In this document: in pieces, positions 25,414 to 37,603 of the stretch | Layout: each line of letters opens with the position of its first letter | Numbering within the stretch: position 1 is the stretch's first letter | NCBI GenBank assembly: GCA_963969595.1 | Contig: OZ018412.1 | Coordinates: 17,796,501 to 17,860,500, forward strand | From: Neckera pumila | Lineage: Eukaryota; Streptophyta; Bryopsida; Hypnales; Neckeraceae | Direction: 5' to 3' | Length of the DNA stretch: 64,000 nt | Made by a program: the position numbers and the translations under genes | The notes under the pieces: generated by a model | What the model was told of the DNA's origin: nothing | The model's input: the letters and a program-made list of their open reading frames with translations, nothing else | The model's database searches: none

Positions 25414-28299
25414 CTAATAGCTGCTCATGGTGGTGGACTCGGAGCCAGCAAACCGGAGCGGCCCACTGGACGTGGAGATGATGGGCGTGTCGCTGTCGCC
25501 GCTGTCGGCGCTGAGGTTGTAATCGCCAGGCACGGGCGTGAGCTCCGGGTTGCGGATCTGCAGGAGCATCTTCAGAACTTCCGTGCTCTTAGGACGCTGC
25601 TGCGGGTCGACGTTGGTGCAGAACACGGCGATCTTCATGGCCAGCAGAATCTCCGACTCGTACCCGGAGCCTTGCAAGGCGGGGTCGATGGTCTCCACCC
25701 CGTTGTTTGACTGCAAAGCTTTCGACAGCCACGAGCCGATGCTCCCCCCGTTCTCCACCACGAAATTGTCTGTGGGACTGCGAGCTGTCACCAGCTGCGC
25801 CATCACTACGCCGTAGCTGAAGACGTCGCTCTTCTGCGAGTATCTGCACGAACGCAAAAAAACACAACAGTTAAGTCGCTAATGATTTCAACGGGTGGAG
25901 ATGATTAGGGTTAGCATCAGGGTATTTTTCCCCATAAAAGGATCAACGTTTCATGATATCAAAAATGAACAGTTTGATTGTGAGCAATCGAACTGTGAAG
26001 AAGATCATTCACGAGAGCACAACAGTTGACGTCTTATGAATTATAAAATGAACAGTTTGATTGTGATCCATCAAATCGAGAAAGAGATCATTCATGCGAG
26101 CACAACACCACAACAGTTGAGTCGCCACCGATTCCAACGAAAAGAATTGACGGGTTGAGATGATTAGGGTTAGCGTCGCGTTTACCCTTACGGGATGGAC
26201 GTTTCATGAGTTCAAGAATGAGCAGTTCGGAAAAATGTGAGCAATCGAACTGTGAAAGATCATTCATGTGAGGCCAAACTTTATGACACTACCTGTAGAA
26301 TCGGTGAGGAAGGTTACATGCGTTGGTGGAAATTCTGAAATTGAACAGAAGAAAATCTTCATTGGGAATGAGACCCAAAACTTAGGGCTTTAGAGATTAA
26401 TTACCTCATGGTTTGGTAATACTCCGGCGGAATAAACCCGATGGTCCCGGCCAAGACGTTCGTCGTGGCGTGAGTGGCCTTGAGGGGGACGATGGCCGCC
26501 AAGCCGAAGTCCCCGACCTTCGCCTCAAAATTCGCATCAAGCAGAATGTTCGCCGGTTTCATATCCCTGTGCACAATCGAGCTCCCGAGCGACTCATTGT
26601 GCAGATACGCCAGCCCTTGTGCCACCCCACACAAGATTCGATGCCGTTCCGGCCACGAGAGAGTCAAATTCCCGGCGGCCATCTGGTTGAGCGCATCCTG
26701 CAAACTCCCCCCAGGCATGAACTCGTACACCAGCAAGTGAGAGTCCGATTTGAAGACGTACGCCAGCAGCTGCACCAAGTTGCGGTGGCGGATGAATCCC
26801 AGCGTTTCTAGCTCGGCTCGAATCTGCTTTGCGTCGAACGTCTCCCCCTTGGGATCCTCGCTCTCGGGGTCGTAGATCGGGTTGCGAACGCACTTGATCG
26901 CCACCACGAAGTCGTCCTCAAGCGCGACTTGATAGACCTTCCCGTTGCCGCCTTGGCCGAGTAGACGACACCCGGCAAACGCGTCCTCTTTATCAAGAAA
27001 CGCCAGCATTGAGGGCGTGACCTTCTTGTTGAAGATGATGGGCTTCTTGAGATCAACCGTCGGGGAGAAGCATCTTAACACGATTCGCGTGATGAGTGCC
27101 AACAAGGTCGCGGCGATGGCGCCCGTAACCAACCCCACTGCGATTCCGAGCCCCCATCGCGCGCCTGTGCTGCGCCGCCGCGACGACGTCGTGATCAGCG
27201 ACCTTCGCACTCCACCTCGCGACGGCGTCGAACTAAAAGCTTCAAACCAAGTTTGCACCGCTTCGAGAACACCTGCGTGACGAGTTTCGAAGCTTTCTGC
27301 GCACGGCGGTAACGGCGACCCGCACAGGCCGTCGTTACCACGAAATGCCGACGCGTGACGAACCCACCTCCCGTTCACCGGGATGCGCCCCACCAAGCGG
27401 TTCCTCGCCACATCAAAATCCCGAAGCTGCCGAAGCGATTCATACTCTGATGGAATCTGCCCTGTTATGAAGTTATCCGCCACGTTCAGCGTCCGCAGCT
27501 TCGCGCATCCCTTGAGCGTTCGCGGTAACGATTGATCCAAAATGTTGTTCTGAAGCTCCAGCGTCTCCAAGTTCTGGAGGTTCCCGTACTCACTCGGCAC
27601 ACCTCCGGTAAGGTAGTTTGCACCGAAATGGATGTCCACGAGCTCGGAGCACGAGGCCAACTTCCAAGGCAACTCTCCCGTCAGAAGATTGTGTCCCAAA
27701 TCCAAAAGCTTAAGGGATGCGCATGGGGTGTTATCCGGCGCCAACCGCTGCTCGATCAAGCGGTCAAGGTTGCCGGAGAGTTTATTCTCCGAAGCCAGAA
27801 ACTCCACCAAGTTCGGTAAGAGGGAAAAGATGCCCACAGGGATGGGTCCAACTAAGCTATTGTGCCGCAGATCCAGCGATACCAGGCGGTTGCAATCGCA
27901 AAGCACATCTGGGATGCTGTCTGAAAGCTCGTTTCCTGATAAATTGAGAATCTCAAGCTCCGAAAGCTCCCCGAGCTTGAAGGAAATGGGGCCTCTCAAC
28001 ATGGCGGACGGAAGCTCCAACCCTATCACTCGTGTTTCGGCGACTCCCACTGGCGCGCACTCCACGCCTGGCCATGCGCACGGACTCTGGAGGTAATTCC
28101 AGCTTCGTAAGACGCTGTTGGGATCCTCCACGCTCTCCTTGAACGCCAGAAGCGCGTCGGCATCGGTTCTCAAGCCAACGTTAACGTACCAGGGGGAGTT
28201 GTCGGCGACGACGATACACAAGTAGAAACCTGAAAGCACTGCCACAGCGACGTTGAACCGGCCAATACTAGTTCCGATCGAGGTTCTTAACCTCGCCAT
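25414..28299 (-). CDS. LRR receptor-like kinase, SOBIR1-like
   Basis: Two exons, 28299-26405 and 25843-25414, joined in frame (774 aa). ATG at 28299 is preferred because the next ~35 residues form a signal peptide (hydrophobic NVAVAVLSGFYLCIVVA); an in-frame ATG at 28374 would add 25 residues. An N-terminal LRR cap (DADALLAFK...SWN, CAWPGVEC), about eight leucine-rich repeats (about 90-310), a transmembrane helix with small residues (GLGIAVGLVTGAIAATLLAL, about 383-402), then a kinase domain. Kinase motifs look complete: LGQGGNGKVY, VAIK lysine near 469, HRDMKPAN near 577-584, DFG near 597. The long basic/acidic insert before QIRAELETLGFIRHRNL, the phrase GGSLQDAL, WPERHRI and PPEYYQT are closest to SOBIR1/EVERSHED, the adaptor kinase of receptor-like proteins in immunity. 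More repeats than SOBIR1's usual five, so orthology is not certain. Confidence 0.75.
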
Positions 28300-28389
28300 T
28301 GAAGTACCCCACGAGCCGAATAACTCCGAAAATGCGCACTCGAGTAACTTCAAGACCTTCAGAAGCTTCCCCAACCAAACTGATCTCTC

Positions 28390-29170
28390 AACTCATTTTT
28401 CGACGGATCAAACCACCATCGCCATAGCCAAAGCGCTTCTACACGACGACAAACGATAGACCTCCAACTCGACCGTAAACAAGCTACGGCACTATAACCG
28501 CGAAAACAAAGCCAAAGAAAGAAAGAAACAGTGATTGTGTCTGTATCAGAAAAATTCAAGAACCACTAAGTGATGACGAAACTCTGGCAATCAAAATGGT
28601 CTCAAGTCATTTCGACTGATCAAACCCCCATCGCCACAGACCAAGAGCTTCTACCCCGACAACCAAAAGTTGGACCTGCAACCCCCAACCTCCAACAAAC
28701 GACCTATGCTAACTTACTGCCAGAGAGCAAAAGAAAGAGAGTCTAAACAGTATCCTGTGTCTATATGACGGTAATAATACTCAGAAAGACTGTGAGTCGA
28801 TCAACTACTTCCCAGCACTTTCGCAAACTTTCACCCTGGAACCAAATCGGTCTCGAATCAAACCACCATCGCCGCAGTCTTAAGAGCTTCTACCGCAACA
28901 ACAAAACGATGCACCAGCAACCCAACCTCCAACAACGACCTATGCTACTGCAAGAGAGCAGAAGAAAGAGAGCTAGAAACAGTGATCGATATCTATATTA
29001 ACACACAGAACAATTCTGATTCCACAACCTCCCACACTCTCGCCTGGAACCAAACCAGTCTCCACTTCATTTAGACCCCCATCGCCATCGCCTACGACCT
29101 TCTCCTACGACACCAAGCCTTGCTAACTTAGCTAGCAACAACTGCAAGAGAGCAAGAGCGTCCCTTTGTG
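28390..29170. repeat. Four degenerate ~215-240 bp tandem repeats upstream of the kinase
   Basis: The phrase 'accaccatcgcc' or 'acccccatcgcc' occurs near 28411, 28625, 28863 and 29076. Each is followed by 'gcttctac', a run of Pro/Gln-like 'caacctccaac', and 'agagcaaaagaaagaga...aacagt' blocks. The array covers the region immediately 5' of the SOBIR1-like gene, so it probably forms its promoter or 5' leader. Confidence 0.65.
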
Positions 29171-29675
29171 TCTGGTAAGCTAGCTGAAGAAGTTATGAGT
29201 TTCCGGAAAAGGCTTCAACAACTCCATTATCGCTGCTCTGTCAGTGATGCCAGAGTCTGCCGGAAGTCTGTTCGTGAGAATGATTCGAGGAGAGTCCCGA
29301 CCTGATCTCGTTCTGGAGCCTGGACTTGACAAGCTTGAGCTTGAGGGCTGTGTTTGCAATAAGTCCTATAACAATCCTATCAAGATATATGATGGTTAGG
29401 GTGTGGCGCCTCGACACTGCGAGGACCGCAGATTCGGCCTCCGGAGTGCGTGGAAGTTGAGGAAACGGGAGTTGTCGAGGGGAGTGCTGGCAACACGGGA
29501 CTGGTGGAGGGGTGGGACTGCGTGGAAACGACGGATGTTTTTGCCTCTTGCGTTTTCTTCATGAAGGTAACAAGAGAGCCTCACTCTTTGTGCCATGGGA
29601 CTAATGAAGTAGAAACACCTAGTTGTAACATTTTTCGTTCTCCAAGACCTAAAAAATCAATACCTTAAATGAGGC

Positions 29676-29920
29676 TGTTTGTTTGTTTGTTTGTTTGTTT
29701 GTTTTGTTTTGTTTTGTTTGTTTTGTTTGTAGCGTGGACAACTTCCTGACCGTGCGTCCCCCGGCCGCGTGCTTGGTACCGTCGAAAAGCTCTCGCCGAG
29801 GAGGGGTGCACCGGCTTGGTTTCGTGGCGTTTGGAGCGGTGGTGCAAAAGTTATTGAATTTCAAACTATTTATTGATTAAAAAATTAGAAAATTACTTTT
29901 ACTTTGATTTTGGTGGCGTT
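29676..29920 (+). repeat. Dispersed repeat (family F) headed by (TTTG)n microsatellite
   Basis: A (GTTT)n/(TTTTG)n tract (29676-29730) is followed by a GC-rich segment 'gcgtcccccggccg(c/t)gtgcttggtacc...ggaggggtgca...ggcttggtttcgtggcgtttgga', then an AT-rich tail. The same order, including the microsatellite, occurs in reverse at 41000-41330. Both translate to a similar short frame (VRPPA.CLVP..S...GGVH.LGFVAFG), which may be chance conservation within the repeat. Confidence 0.65.
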
Positions 29921-30125
29921 CTTGGTACTGGGAGTGGAACCGAGAGTTAGAAAATTGCTTTTACTTTGATTTTGGTGGCGTTCTTGCTTCTGGGAGTGGA
30001 ACTGGGAGTGGAACCGGGAGTTAGAAAATTACTTTTCCTTTGATTTTGGTGGCGTTCTTGCTTCTAGGAGTGGAACTGGGAGTGGAACCGGGAGTTAGAA
30101 AATTACTTTTCCTTTGATTTTAGTT
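29921..30125 (+). repeat. Tandem repeat, ~60-85 bp units
   Basis: Three to four copies of 'gttagaaaattacttttactttgattttggtggcgttcttg...ctgggagtggaac' follow the family F segment directly. Units vary in how many 'gggagtggaac' submodules they hold. Confidence 0.75.
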
Positions 30126-32099
30126 GTGGCAACAACACAGGACACACTAGTTGTCTTGAAATGAACACTTTAATGTCACAATAGAGTTAATTGTGAAGGT
30201 CGTCTATAGTTTGTAATAGTGATATCATAGGAAGGTTTAACTAAGAAAAGTACAAAAAAAAATACAACAACAATTGAAGCACTAAATTCCATCAGATTTC
30301 TAGTTTTGTTGCTTCAAGGAGTTTTGTCCTATGTTTTTTCTTAAACTACAACCCCTAGTCCCGCATTGCATACACTTTACAATTAACCTTAATACCACCA
30401 CAACTTTTCAAAAGCAAACAATGAGAGGTGAGACATTTTGTACTTCAAGGATGTTCATTCTTTTCATCATTCATGCAAACCTACTAATCCGAGGCAATTC
30501 TCCTGTTATATAAGAACATGTTGTAGCCTCTGTCACTGCGGGTCCTATGAAAGAAGATATGACAAGCATTGACATCGCTTGTCAATACAATTTGGTCTAG
30601 GTTCCTAACGATTGAAATTATTCGTTGTGACATGTAAGTAGAAGGCACATATGGTGGACGTCATTCGTGACCTTTACAATCCAATTGCAAGCTCATTTTT
30701 ATTGTGATGCAACCATTCATTTGGCCGTATTAGTTTGAGGCACTTTAACCTTTCACATATATTCACTTATAATTGAACCATTCATATGGCTCCACTAGTC
30801 CGAGGCACTTTGAATGTTTGCATATACAGTTTCCAAAAAGAGCTCACGATCATATTTTGAAGGTGACTGATGATGTTTACAACATGTGCTCATTGCTTAC
30901 ATGTCATGGGAAGTAAGTTCTACCAATGTTGGGAATCTAGGCCAAATTATATTGACTTGTAATGTAAAGGCCTCCCATACTCTATTTTTGTGTAACTAGT
31001 GACAACAAAGGTTCATGCATAGAGAAAGATATCCTTACTTCATTTACGACATCTAAATTTTAGCACTCCAATAAAAAACCATATCTCTAGAAGTAATATA
31101 GGTTGTCAAAACTCTTCAATTTGTGGAAGTTGAAGATTCTTTGATGGTTTAGCTATAAAAGTCAAAAAAATATTAGTACTCTGACTATTATAAAAGTGAG
31201 CAAAATGAGTTCATATTTGCTTACTAAAAACAGATTGAAAATCAAGTTCATCAATCTAGCTACCCACTCTCTAAATGCTAATATAAATGAAAGACAAGAT
31301 TGACACATCTCTACCCAACTTCCGGTTGAGGTACCCAAAAAAGTTGCCTTTACTACAATTTCTATCCACGTCGGTATGTCAAACAAGTTCATCTTTTAAT
31401 TATAATAAAGTATGACTTTACCAATTGTGGTTTTATTTGTCTACACTTATAACGTGTCAAGAAAAAAACTTCATAAAAATCAAAGATTTGAAAGTATTTA
31501 TAATAAAATGTTTTGCTAAAAAAGCAATTGTGTCCTATTTACCTAGAATTCTCAAGCAAGCATTTGGAATATCAAAAAAATTTATTTTAATATTATTTTT
31601 GGATATGACTTATATTTAGTTGTGCTTTAAATAAAATAATTCATTTTATCAATACAAATTTAATAAATTGTGCTCTATAATGCTTGCAAATTTCAAAATT
31701 CAGCAGTTTATACCAACAGGTTCAAAAGATCCAAAAATAATAAAAATTCAAAAATAAGTTCATTATGAATATACATCTTGATTTCATTTACATGCTCTAA
31801 ATTTTTTTTAATCATTTAAAAGTCTTTTTCGTTGATCAAAATGAACAAAATAGACAAACTTTGGAGGTTTTAAGCAAGAAATACCTAATTAGTATGTCCA
31901 AAAGTGATACTTTTAAAGGAACTTAACTTGATTTTTCCAAAACATAATATTTTTCAAATCTTAAATATAGAAACATACTTCAAGATTCATTTTTCTTTTA
32001 CATTAAAGATTTGAAAAACAAAATTCCAACAAAATTAGCAATTTTTTTTGCAAAATTATTTTCTACTAAACATGCCCTGCTTAGAGATGTGATTTTTTC
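30126..32099. other. AT-rich intergenic, no gene seen
   Basis: No exon-like reading frame or clear repeat border found. Confidence 0.4.
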
Positions 32100-32147
32100 A
32101 AATAAGATAATACTTGACATTGGATCTACTCATTACCCCCACAAATG

Positions 32148-32205
32148 CATTCAATAAGGTGTTTGAAATAAGGAAGTTGAAACACCTTATTTGGATGCAT
32201 TTAAG
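32148..32205. repeat. Short perfect-stem hairpin
   Basis: AATGCATTC(A)ATAAGGTGTTT is mirrored by AAACACCTTATTTGGATGCATT with about 15 nt between. It lies at the inner edge of the reverse family B fragment and may mark its broken end. Confidence 0.5.
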
Positions 32206-32475
32206 TGATTTTTTCTCCAAAATCCAGTGAATTTGAGACTCATTTCCAAGAGCCTCAACATTAGCAAATAAAGATTTGCAATGAACACTCTTGTATAAAA
32301 TTTTGGATTAGAAAAATTATAATCATTCATTTTCAAAATCAGATTTTTGATACTAAAACTACACTTCAAAAAGATTTTTTTAAATACAAACCATTAAAAA
32401 TAGTAATTTGGTTTAAGTTTTATTTAACTTCAATATATTGTCAACACCAAAGTTTGGTGCCGTAGGCAATAGAGG
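32206..32475 (-). mobile_element. Family B TTAA/CCCC element, reverse, truncated
   Basis: The right border reads ...GAGG then TTAA (32476-32479). In reverse complement it begins CCTCTATTGCCTACGGCACC and then follows the family B copies at 8736 and 55764 ('gaagttaaataaaact', 'gattttgaaaatgaatgatta', 'gtgttcattgcaaatc'). The far end is missing. Confidence 0.6.
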
Positions 32476-32479
32476 TTAA

Positions 32480-33549
32480 CTCCTGACGACCTTGAGTGCT
32501 TCAACATCCATATTTTAAATGATGCACAAAGTGTTTCAAGCCAATGTTTCATCCAAATACCTTCTCATTTATCCAAAGCAATTATTGAATCTTTTGAAGA
32601 TGACCTTTCTCTATAATCAATTTGATGAAATGGATAGAAATATTATATTCATACAAAGGTACAAGCAAAAATGTGCAAAAATCTAGAAAAAGATACAGCC
32701 TTTGAAGCTAAGGTTAATGAAGTTCAAAATTTGACTCGTATATGTCATAATCTTTATCAAAATTCTTCTCCTATAAGTTAGGAGTTGGCATAATCATATT
32801 TACAAATTCATCTATGGTAAAAATGAACCATTAGTTTACAAAGATAATTAAATTACTAACATCTCAATTAAAGTATTTTTAAGGCTTGATTTCATAATGT
32901 TGTCAAATGATAAATTTGACTAGGAATATGACTTGGGGCTTGCAACCTACAATAAGATCTAGTTCATACTAAAAATAATGGGGCTAGAAAATTGGAAAGT
33001 CTTCTTCTCTAAGCCCCTTCATTTGCCATTGAAAAGTCTTCCTTTGGAGATTATGACCTTTGAAAACTGCCAAATGGCATAAAATGGCAATTTTCTATTT
33101 AAATAAAATACCCTCAAAAATTTTAAATTTCTAATAAGGACCCCTAGATCTACAGTTAGATCCTTGTCTTTGAAATGGATCTAAATATAATTCTAAATGG
33201 CTCAAATCTAAGGATTTTACTACCACGTAGAAAAAAGTGTGCTCCATGTCACTATTGGGCCTTCTTGGAAACATGTGACCACTCATTTCATGGTATACAA
33301 ACAATTTCAAAGGGCTTCTCAATTGCAACCAATCAAACCTGCAAAAATAAAGTCCCCCGCCTCTCGATTGGGTGTAAACCAAGCCTATGACCTTGCTTTG
33401 GTCTTTAAGATGGTCTTCTAGACCTAAGTTAGTGGGCAAGGTAGGGGGTATTGTAGATGGTAAACACCCTAGATAAAATTGACCAAAGTTTGAGTGATGG
33501 GCCCTAAAGATTAATGACTGGCATGTGCAAATTAGATAAATATACTTCC
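32480..33549. other. AT-rich intergenic, no gene seen
   Basis: The 172-codon frame on the minus strand at 33131-33649 runs into the family A element and has no domain pattern or codon bias I can support. Confidence 0.4.
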
Positions 33550-33905
33550 CCCCTAAACATCCAAGGTCATTTTTTTGCCAAGAAACACTCAAAATTGCCA
33601 TTTCTATAGCAAAGAGTAAAAAAAACTGAAAATTGTTTTTTTTGCACATTTAACCATAGGATCTTATACCAAACTAGTATGAGATTGTGTGGAAAAAATC
33701 TCAAAACTTTAAACTGCACAGATTGCAAGATATTTGCATTTGAAGTTATTAAAATAAATCTTTGAGCACATTGCGGGACTAGATTGTTTGACTTTGAACT
33801 TTCTTAACTTTAGTATTTTGCACTACAGAGTTTAGACTTTATGTCTTTATGGTGGAGAATTGAGTTGAGAGTCTAGGAGCAAAAAAATTCAAAAAAACTT
33901 AATAG

Positions 33906-34176
33906 CATCACAAAGTTTAGACCCTACAATTTGCTAGCAATTATCATATGCTTATCGTTGTTTCATGGGTTCACATGTTAATTACAATTTATCGCATCAT
34001 TACAATGCATTACTTTGCATCATTACGATGGAGTTGCAAGTAATGCATTTTAACAATGCGATAACAATGCAAAGTAATGCATGGTCGTGATGGGATAAAT
34101 TGTACGGAATAATTAATTAAACAACGATAACCACATGATAATTGCTGACAAACTGTAGGGTCTAAACTTTGTGATG
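33906..34176. mobile_element. Nested 271 bp MITE with 3-bp target duplication TAG
   Basis: Ends CATCACAAAGTTTAGACCCT and AGGGTCTAAACTTTGTGATG are perfect inverted repeats; imperfect complementarity continues to the centre ('acaatttatc', 'gcattactttgcat'). TAG lies on both sides (33903-33905, 34177-34179). The paralogous inner element at 34489 lacks it at the matching place (near 34845-34870), which gives an approximate empty site. Confidence 0.8.
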
Positions 34177-34488
34177 TAGAAGTAGGTGCGAGATAGAAGG
34201 AAAATCTAAATGGTTAATATCTCTAAAATGGAATTAAAATGCATGAATCCCAATGCTGAGATTTTCTTAGCAAGAAAACTAGACCATGTGGAATTCCTTA
34301 TTTTGAAAAATTGTAAAAATTGCATTTAGAATTGAACCCTACAAGTTTTCTTTTGAACAAGAAGATGCTCTAAATGCCCGAAAAAAGCAAGATTGTCCAT
34401 AACTTTCTCATAACAAATCCAAATGGAATGAATTAAAGCTAACCAAGTAGAAAAAATATATAATCTACGAGAAAAAATTAAAAATTAA

Positions 34489-35375
34489 CCCCTAAGGGAC
34501 CAAGGCCTTTTTCCTACCAAAAAACTCTCAAAACTGCCATTTCTAGAGCAAAGAGTAAAAAAATTTAAAAATTGTTTTTTTTGCACATCTAACCATAGGA
34601 TCTTATACCTAACTAGTATGAGAATGTATGGAAAAAATTTCAAAATTTTTGACAGCACAGATTGCAAGATATTTGCGTTTAAAGTGAAAAAAACAAGTTT
34701 TTCAGCACATTGCAGGACCAGATTTTTTGACTTTAAACATTTTTTACTTAAAATTTTTGCACTACAGCGTTTTGAGCTTTAAATCTTTATAGTGGAGAAT
34801 TGAGTTGAGAGTCTAGGAAAAAAAAACTTCAAAAAAATTTAAGTATCATTCTTAAAAAAATTGTTAAGTAGAAATAGGTACAAGATAGAAGGAAATCTAA
34901 AATATTCATATATTTTAGATGGAATTAAAATGCACTAATCCCAATGGTGAGATTTTTTTAGCAAGTAAACTAAACCATTACAAAAAAAAATTTGGAAAAT
35001 TACAAAAATTGCATTCCGAAATGAATCCTACAAGTTATTTTTTTCAAGAAGATGCTCTAACTGCATAACAAATCCAATTGAAATGAATCAAAGCTTTCTA
35101 GATAGACAAAAATATAATCTATGAGAAAGAAAATTTTAAAAAAAAAAAATTCAAAATTTTGCAAAATTTTTTTATTGCCCTCCGTCCCCACGCATTCCAA
35201 GAAATGGCATAACTTCTTGCTCGAAGGTCCGTTTTCAAAAAAAAAATTCCACCACATACCTCTCTCAATTCTTCACATTCACAAAAAGTTTCAGAAAATT
35301 AGGAGAAAATTTCAGCTTGTAGGTACCTGCCCAAAAATCCATTTGTCCCCCGAATAGACAATGGTCCTATAGGGG
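34489..35375. mobile_element. Inner family A TTAA element, 887 bp
   Basis: Starts CCCCTAAGGGACC after TTAA (34485-34488) and ends ATAGGGG before TTAA (35376-35379). It interrupts the outer copy, whose sequence resumes beyond it. No transposase frame. Confidence 0.8.
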
Positions 35376-35607
35376 TTAAAATACAGATTTTTAAATTTTT
35401 TTTTGCCGCCCCTCTCCTTTGTTTTGAGCTTATTTAGGCATAACTTTTGTTCCCAAGCACCAATTGAAAAATATATATTCCTATGAAGATAATCAATTTT
35501 TCTATCTTCGAAATTTAAAAAAAAAATCTAGATAAATATTCAGCTTGTAGGTACTTGCCCGAAATCCCATTTGTCCCTCGAAGGGACAAAGGGCCTTTAG
35601 GGGTTAA

Positions 35608-37324
35608 TTACAATCCCTACCTAATTGCAATATAATGTATAGCCCCATCTTCAATTTAAAGTTGTCATTCTTTTATTCTTTATATGACACAAATTCCATA
35701 AAGTTAAGTATGAATATTTTAAATTTAAATTTTGAAATAAAGAAGAGATACAATAGGATATGTATGTCTGAAATTGGTCCTAATACAAGACTGAGCAATC
35801 AATATTCCATCACTTTAAAGAGGTCATTGCCTTAGAAAAGTTCACCGTAGAGAAGTTTTATTGTATTCATTATGACACAATTAGGTGTAGGAATTGCAAT
35901 TAGGTGTAAGGTAGTCTACTCTTAAAGCAACCATTTAAGCCTATCTAATTCATCATTGAAGTAATATATATTTCAAGCAATATGTCATTCATAGATAGAG
36001 GTTGCATTTTAGAACACAGTCACTTTTAGAGTAGACTACTTTATTAGTCATCTTCTCAAACTCCCCTAAGGTAGAAACATCCAAAAGCGTCCTTGTTCCC
36101 ATTCTTGTACTTTATACTACTACTAAATGTGTCCCTAAACTTTCATTAATATGTCTTTCAAATGCTTAACTTTGATTTGCTGACGCATTTGAATGACACA
36201 TACTTAATTCTGATTTGTTGACTACCGATTTTTGCAGGTTTCAGTTTAGGGTCCACCCATGTGCCAGTTTCAGTGGTCTAGGGAGCTGACACTTTGAAAA
36301 AATCATAGAAAATTACATACCACATCCAAAAAATCTATTTTTTTTTTTTAATATTCATGATTTTCACTTGCTAATACTTAAAAAAATATTATTTTAAGGA
36401 AAAGGTGCCTCCAAGTATACTGAATTGCTTATATTGACTTCCACCGTATGTTTCCTTTTTCACCCCCAATTGTATTGCGACCATGTCGACATTTTGATTC
36501 CCCCACTGTACTGCAGCGCTTTTATTCGCGGAACCAAATCCAAAGCGAGCGCTGACGAGGACGACCAGTGAAGATGGGAAGGGTGGGCCAGGACACGTCG
36601 TCCTTTCCCAGCCAGCCTCCTTGACTGCCCGGACTTGGAGGAGGACGAAGCTCCCTTCACGTTCCCCTCACGTTCCCTTCACGTTCTCCTTTGCTGGTGC
36701 GCCAGTGCCTGGTGCACAGCCGGTTCCCCCGAGTTTGGGAGAGGGAACGTCAGGGAACGGGACCGAAGCTCCTGCAGGGCATATCCGTGCCCCCCACTTT
36801 GCGGATAGGGTTGCCCGTGAATTGTTCTTATCGCCAGTGCAAACTGCAGAGCTTTCTCATGAGCGTGGCAGGGGAGAAAGGGCAGTGGGTGGGTGGCAGG
36901 GCTTTTTTTTTTTCATTTTTGAAGAAGTGCCATAGTGGCGATATAAAATGTTACAGTGGTGCTCCAAATTGCAACATTCATCCACTTATTGGATGTATAG
37001 TATGGTTTTCATCCACAATTAGGCGATTTCATCTAATATATTTTTTAATTTCAAAGTTGTCTGGCGATTTCATCCAATTTTTTTGACATTTTTTATAACC
37101 TTTTTTAGCTAGATTTTTTTTTCTGGTGCAATCTGGCACCAGAAAGCCAAAAAAAAAAGCCTTGGTGGGTGGTGAAGAGCAGGGAAACGTGAGTGGGGAC
37201 TGGGGAGAGCCACTGAGAGCTCGATCAGTGCGGAATAGAAAAGCTTTACTCACTTTGCACTTGCAAGGTGCGGAGTGAGGTGACATCTCTAATTTATAAG
37301 GTTCATAGGTTCGTACAAATACAA
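35608..37324. other. Intergenic with GC-richer island, no gene seen
   Basis: About 36460-36900 is GC-richer, with repeated 'cacgttcccctcacgttcccttcacgttctcc'. Overlapping short frames there show no protein pattern. A palindromic stem CTGGTGCAATCTGGCACCAG lies near 37123-37142. Confidence 0.4.
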
Positions 37325-37600
37325 CATTGAAGTGGTGAATTCATATCTACGTATCATAATTGTACATATTACGTGTATTTTTACGCATTGAATCAATGCA
37401 TAAACAATGCCTATCAATAACGTACGATTGTTGTACTGATATCAGTACAATTTAGGTACATTTTGGATATCACATTTGTATAACTAAAGTACATAAATTG
37501 TACACTTTTAATAAAGATTTTAACAACACTAGTTCAGTGCGTAAAAATACACGTAATATGTACGATTATGGTACTTAAGCATGAATTCACAACTTCAGTA
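37325..37600. mobile_element. MITE, 276 bp, 3-bp target duplication CAA
   Basis: Left end CATTGAAGTGGTGAATTCAT and right end ATGAATTCACAACTTCAGTA are inverted, and inner arms share 'gtacatattacgtgtattttt'. CAA lies on both sides (37322-37324, 37601-37603). The ends (CATTGAAGT/TACTGAAGT) with a 3-bp duplication recall CACTA-type elements, but this is a guess. Confidence 0.7.
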
Positions 37601-37603
37601 CAA

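Larger units (their letters stand above)
33550..35603. mobile_element. Outer family A element interrupted by two later insertions
   Basis: The left end CCCCTAAACATCCAAGG starts at 33550 (its TTAA is decayed to actt); the right end CTTTAGGGG finishes at 35603, followed by TTAA (35604-35607). It is split by a MITE at 33906-34176 and by another family A copy at 34489-35375. Removing both, with their target duplications, leaves about 889 bp, nearly the size of the inner copy (887 bp). The right remnant (35380-35603) matches the last part of the inner copy ('cagcttgtaggtac(c/t)tgccc'). Confidence 0.75.

Noticed and set aside
26413..28096. Several long plus-strand frames opposite the receptor kinase
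   Set aside because: Antisense shadows of a GC-richer exon; their sequences mirror kinase and LRR codons.
28300..28374. Upstream in-frame ATG for the receptor kinase
   Set aside because: It would put 25 mixed residues before the signal peptide. The ATG at 28299 leaves the hydrophobic segment properly near the N-terminus.
36460..37086. GC-rich open frames between repeats
   Set aside because: Frames in several phases overlap, none shows a domain, and the DNA contains short direct repeats (cacgttcccctcacgttccc).
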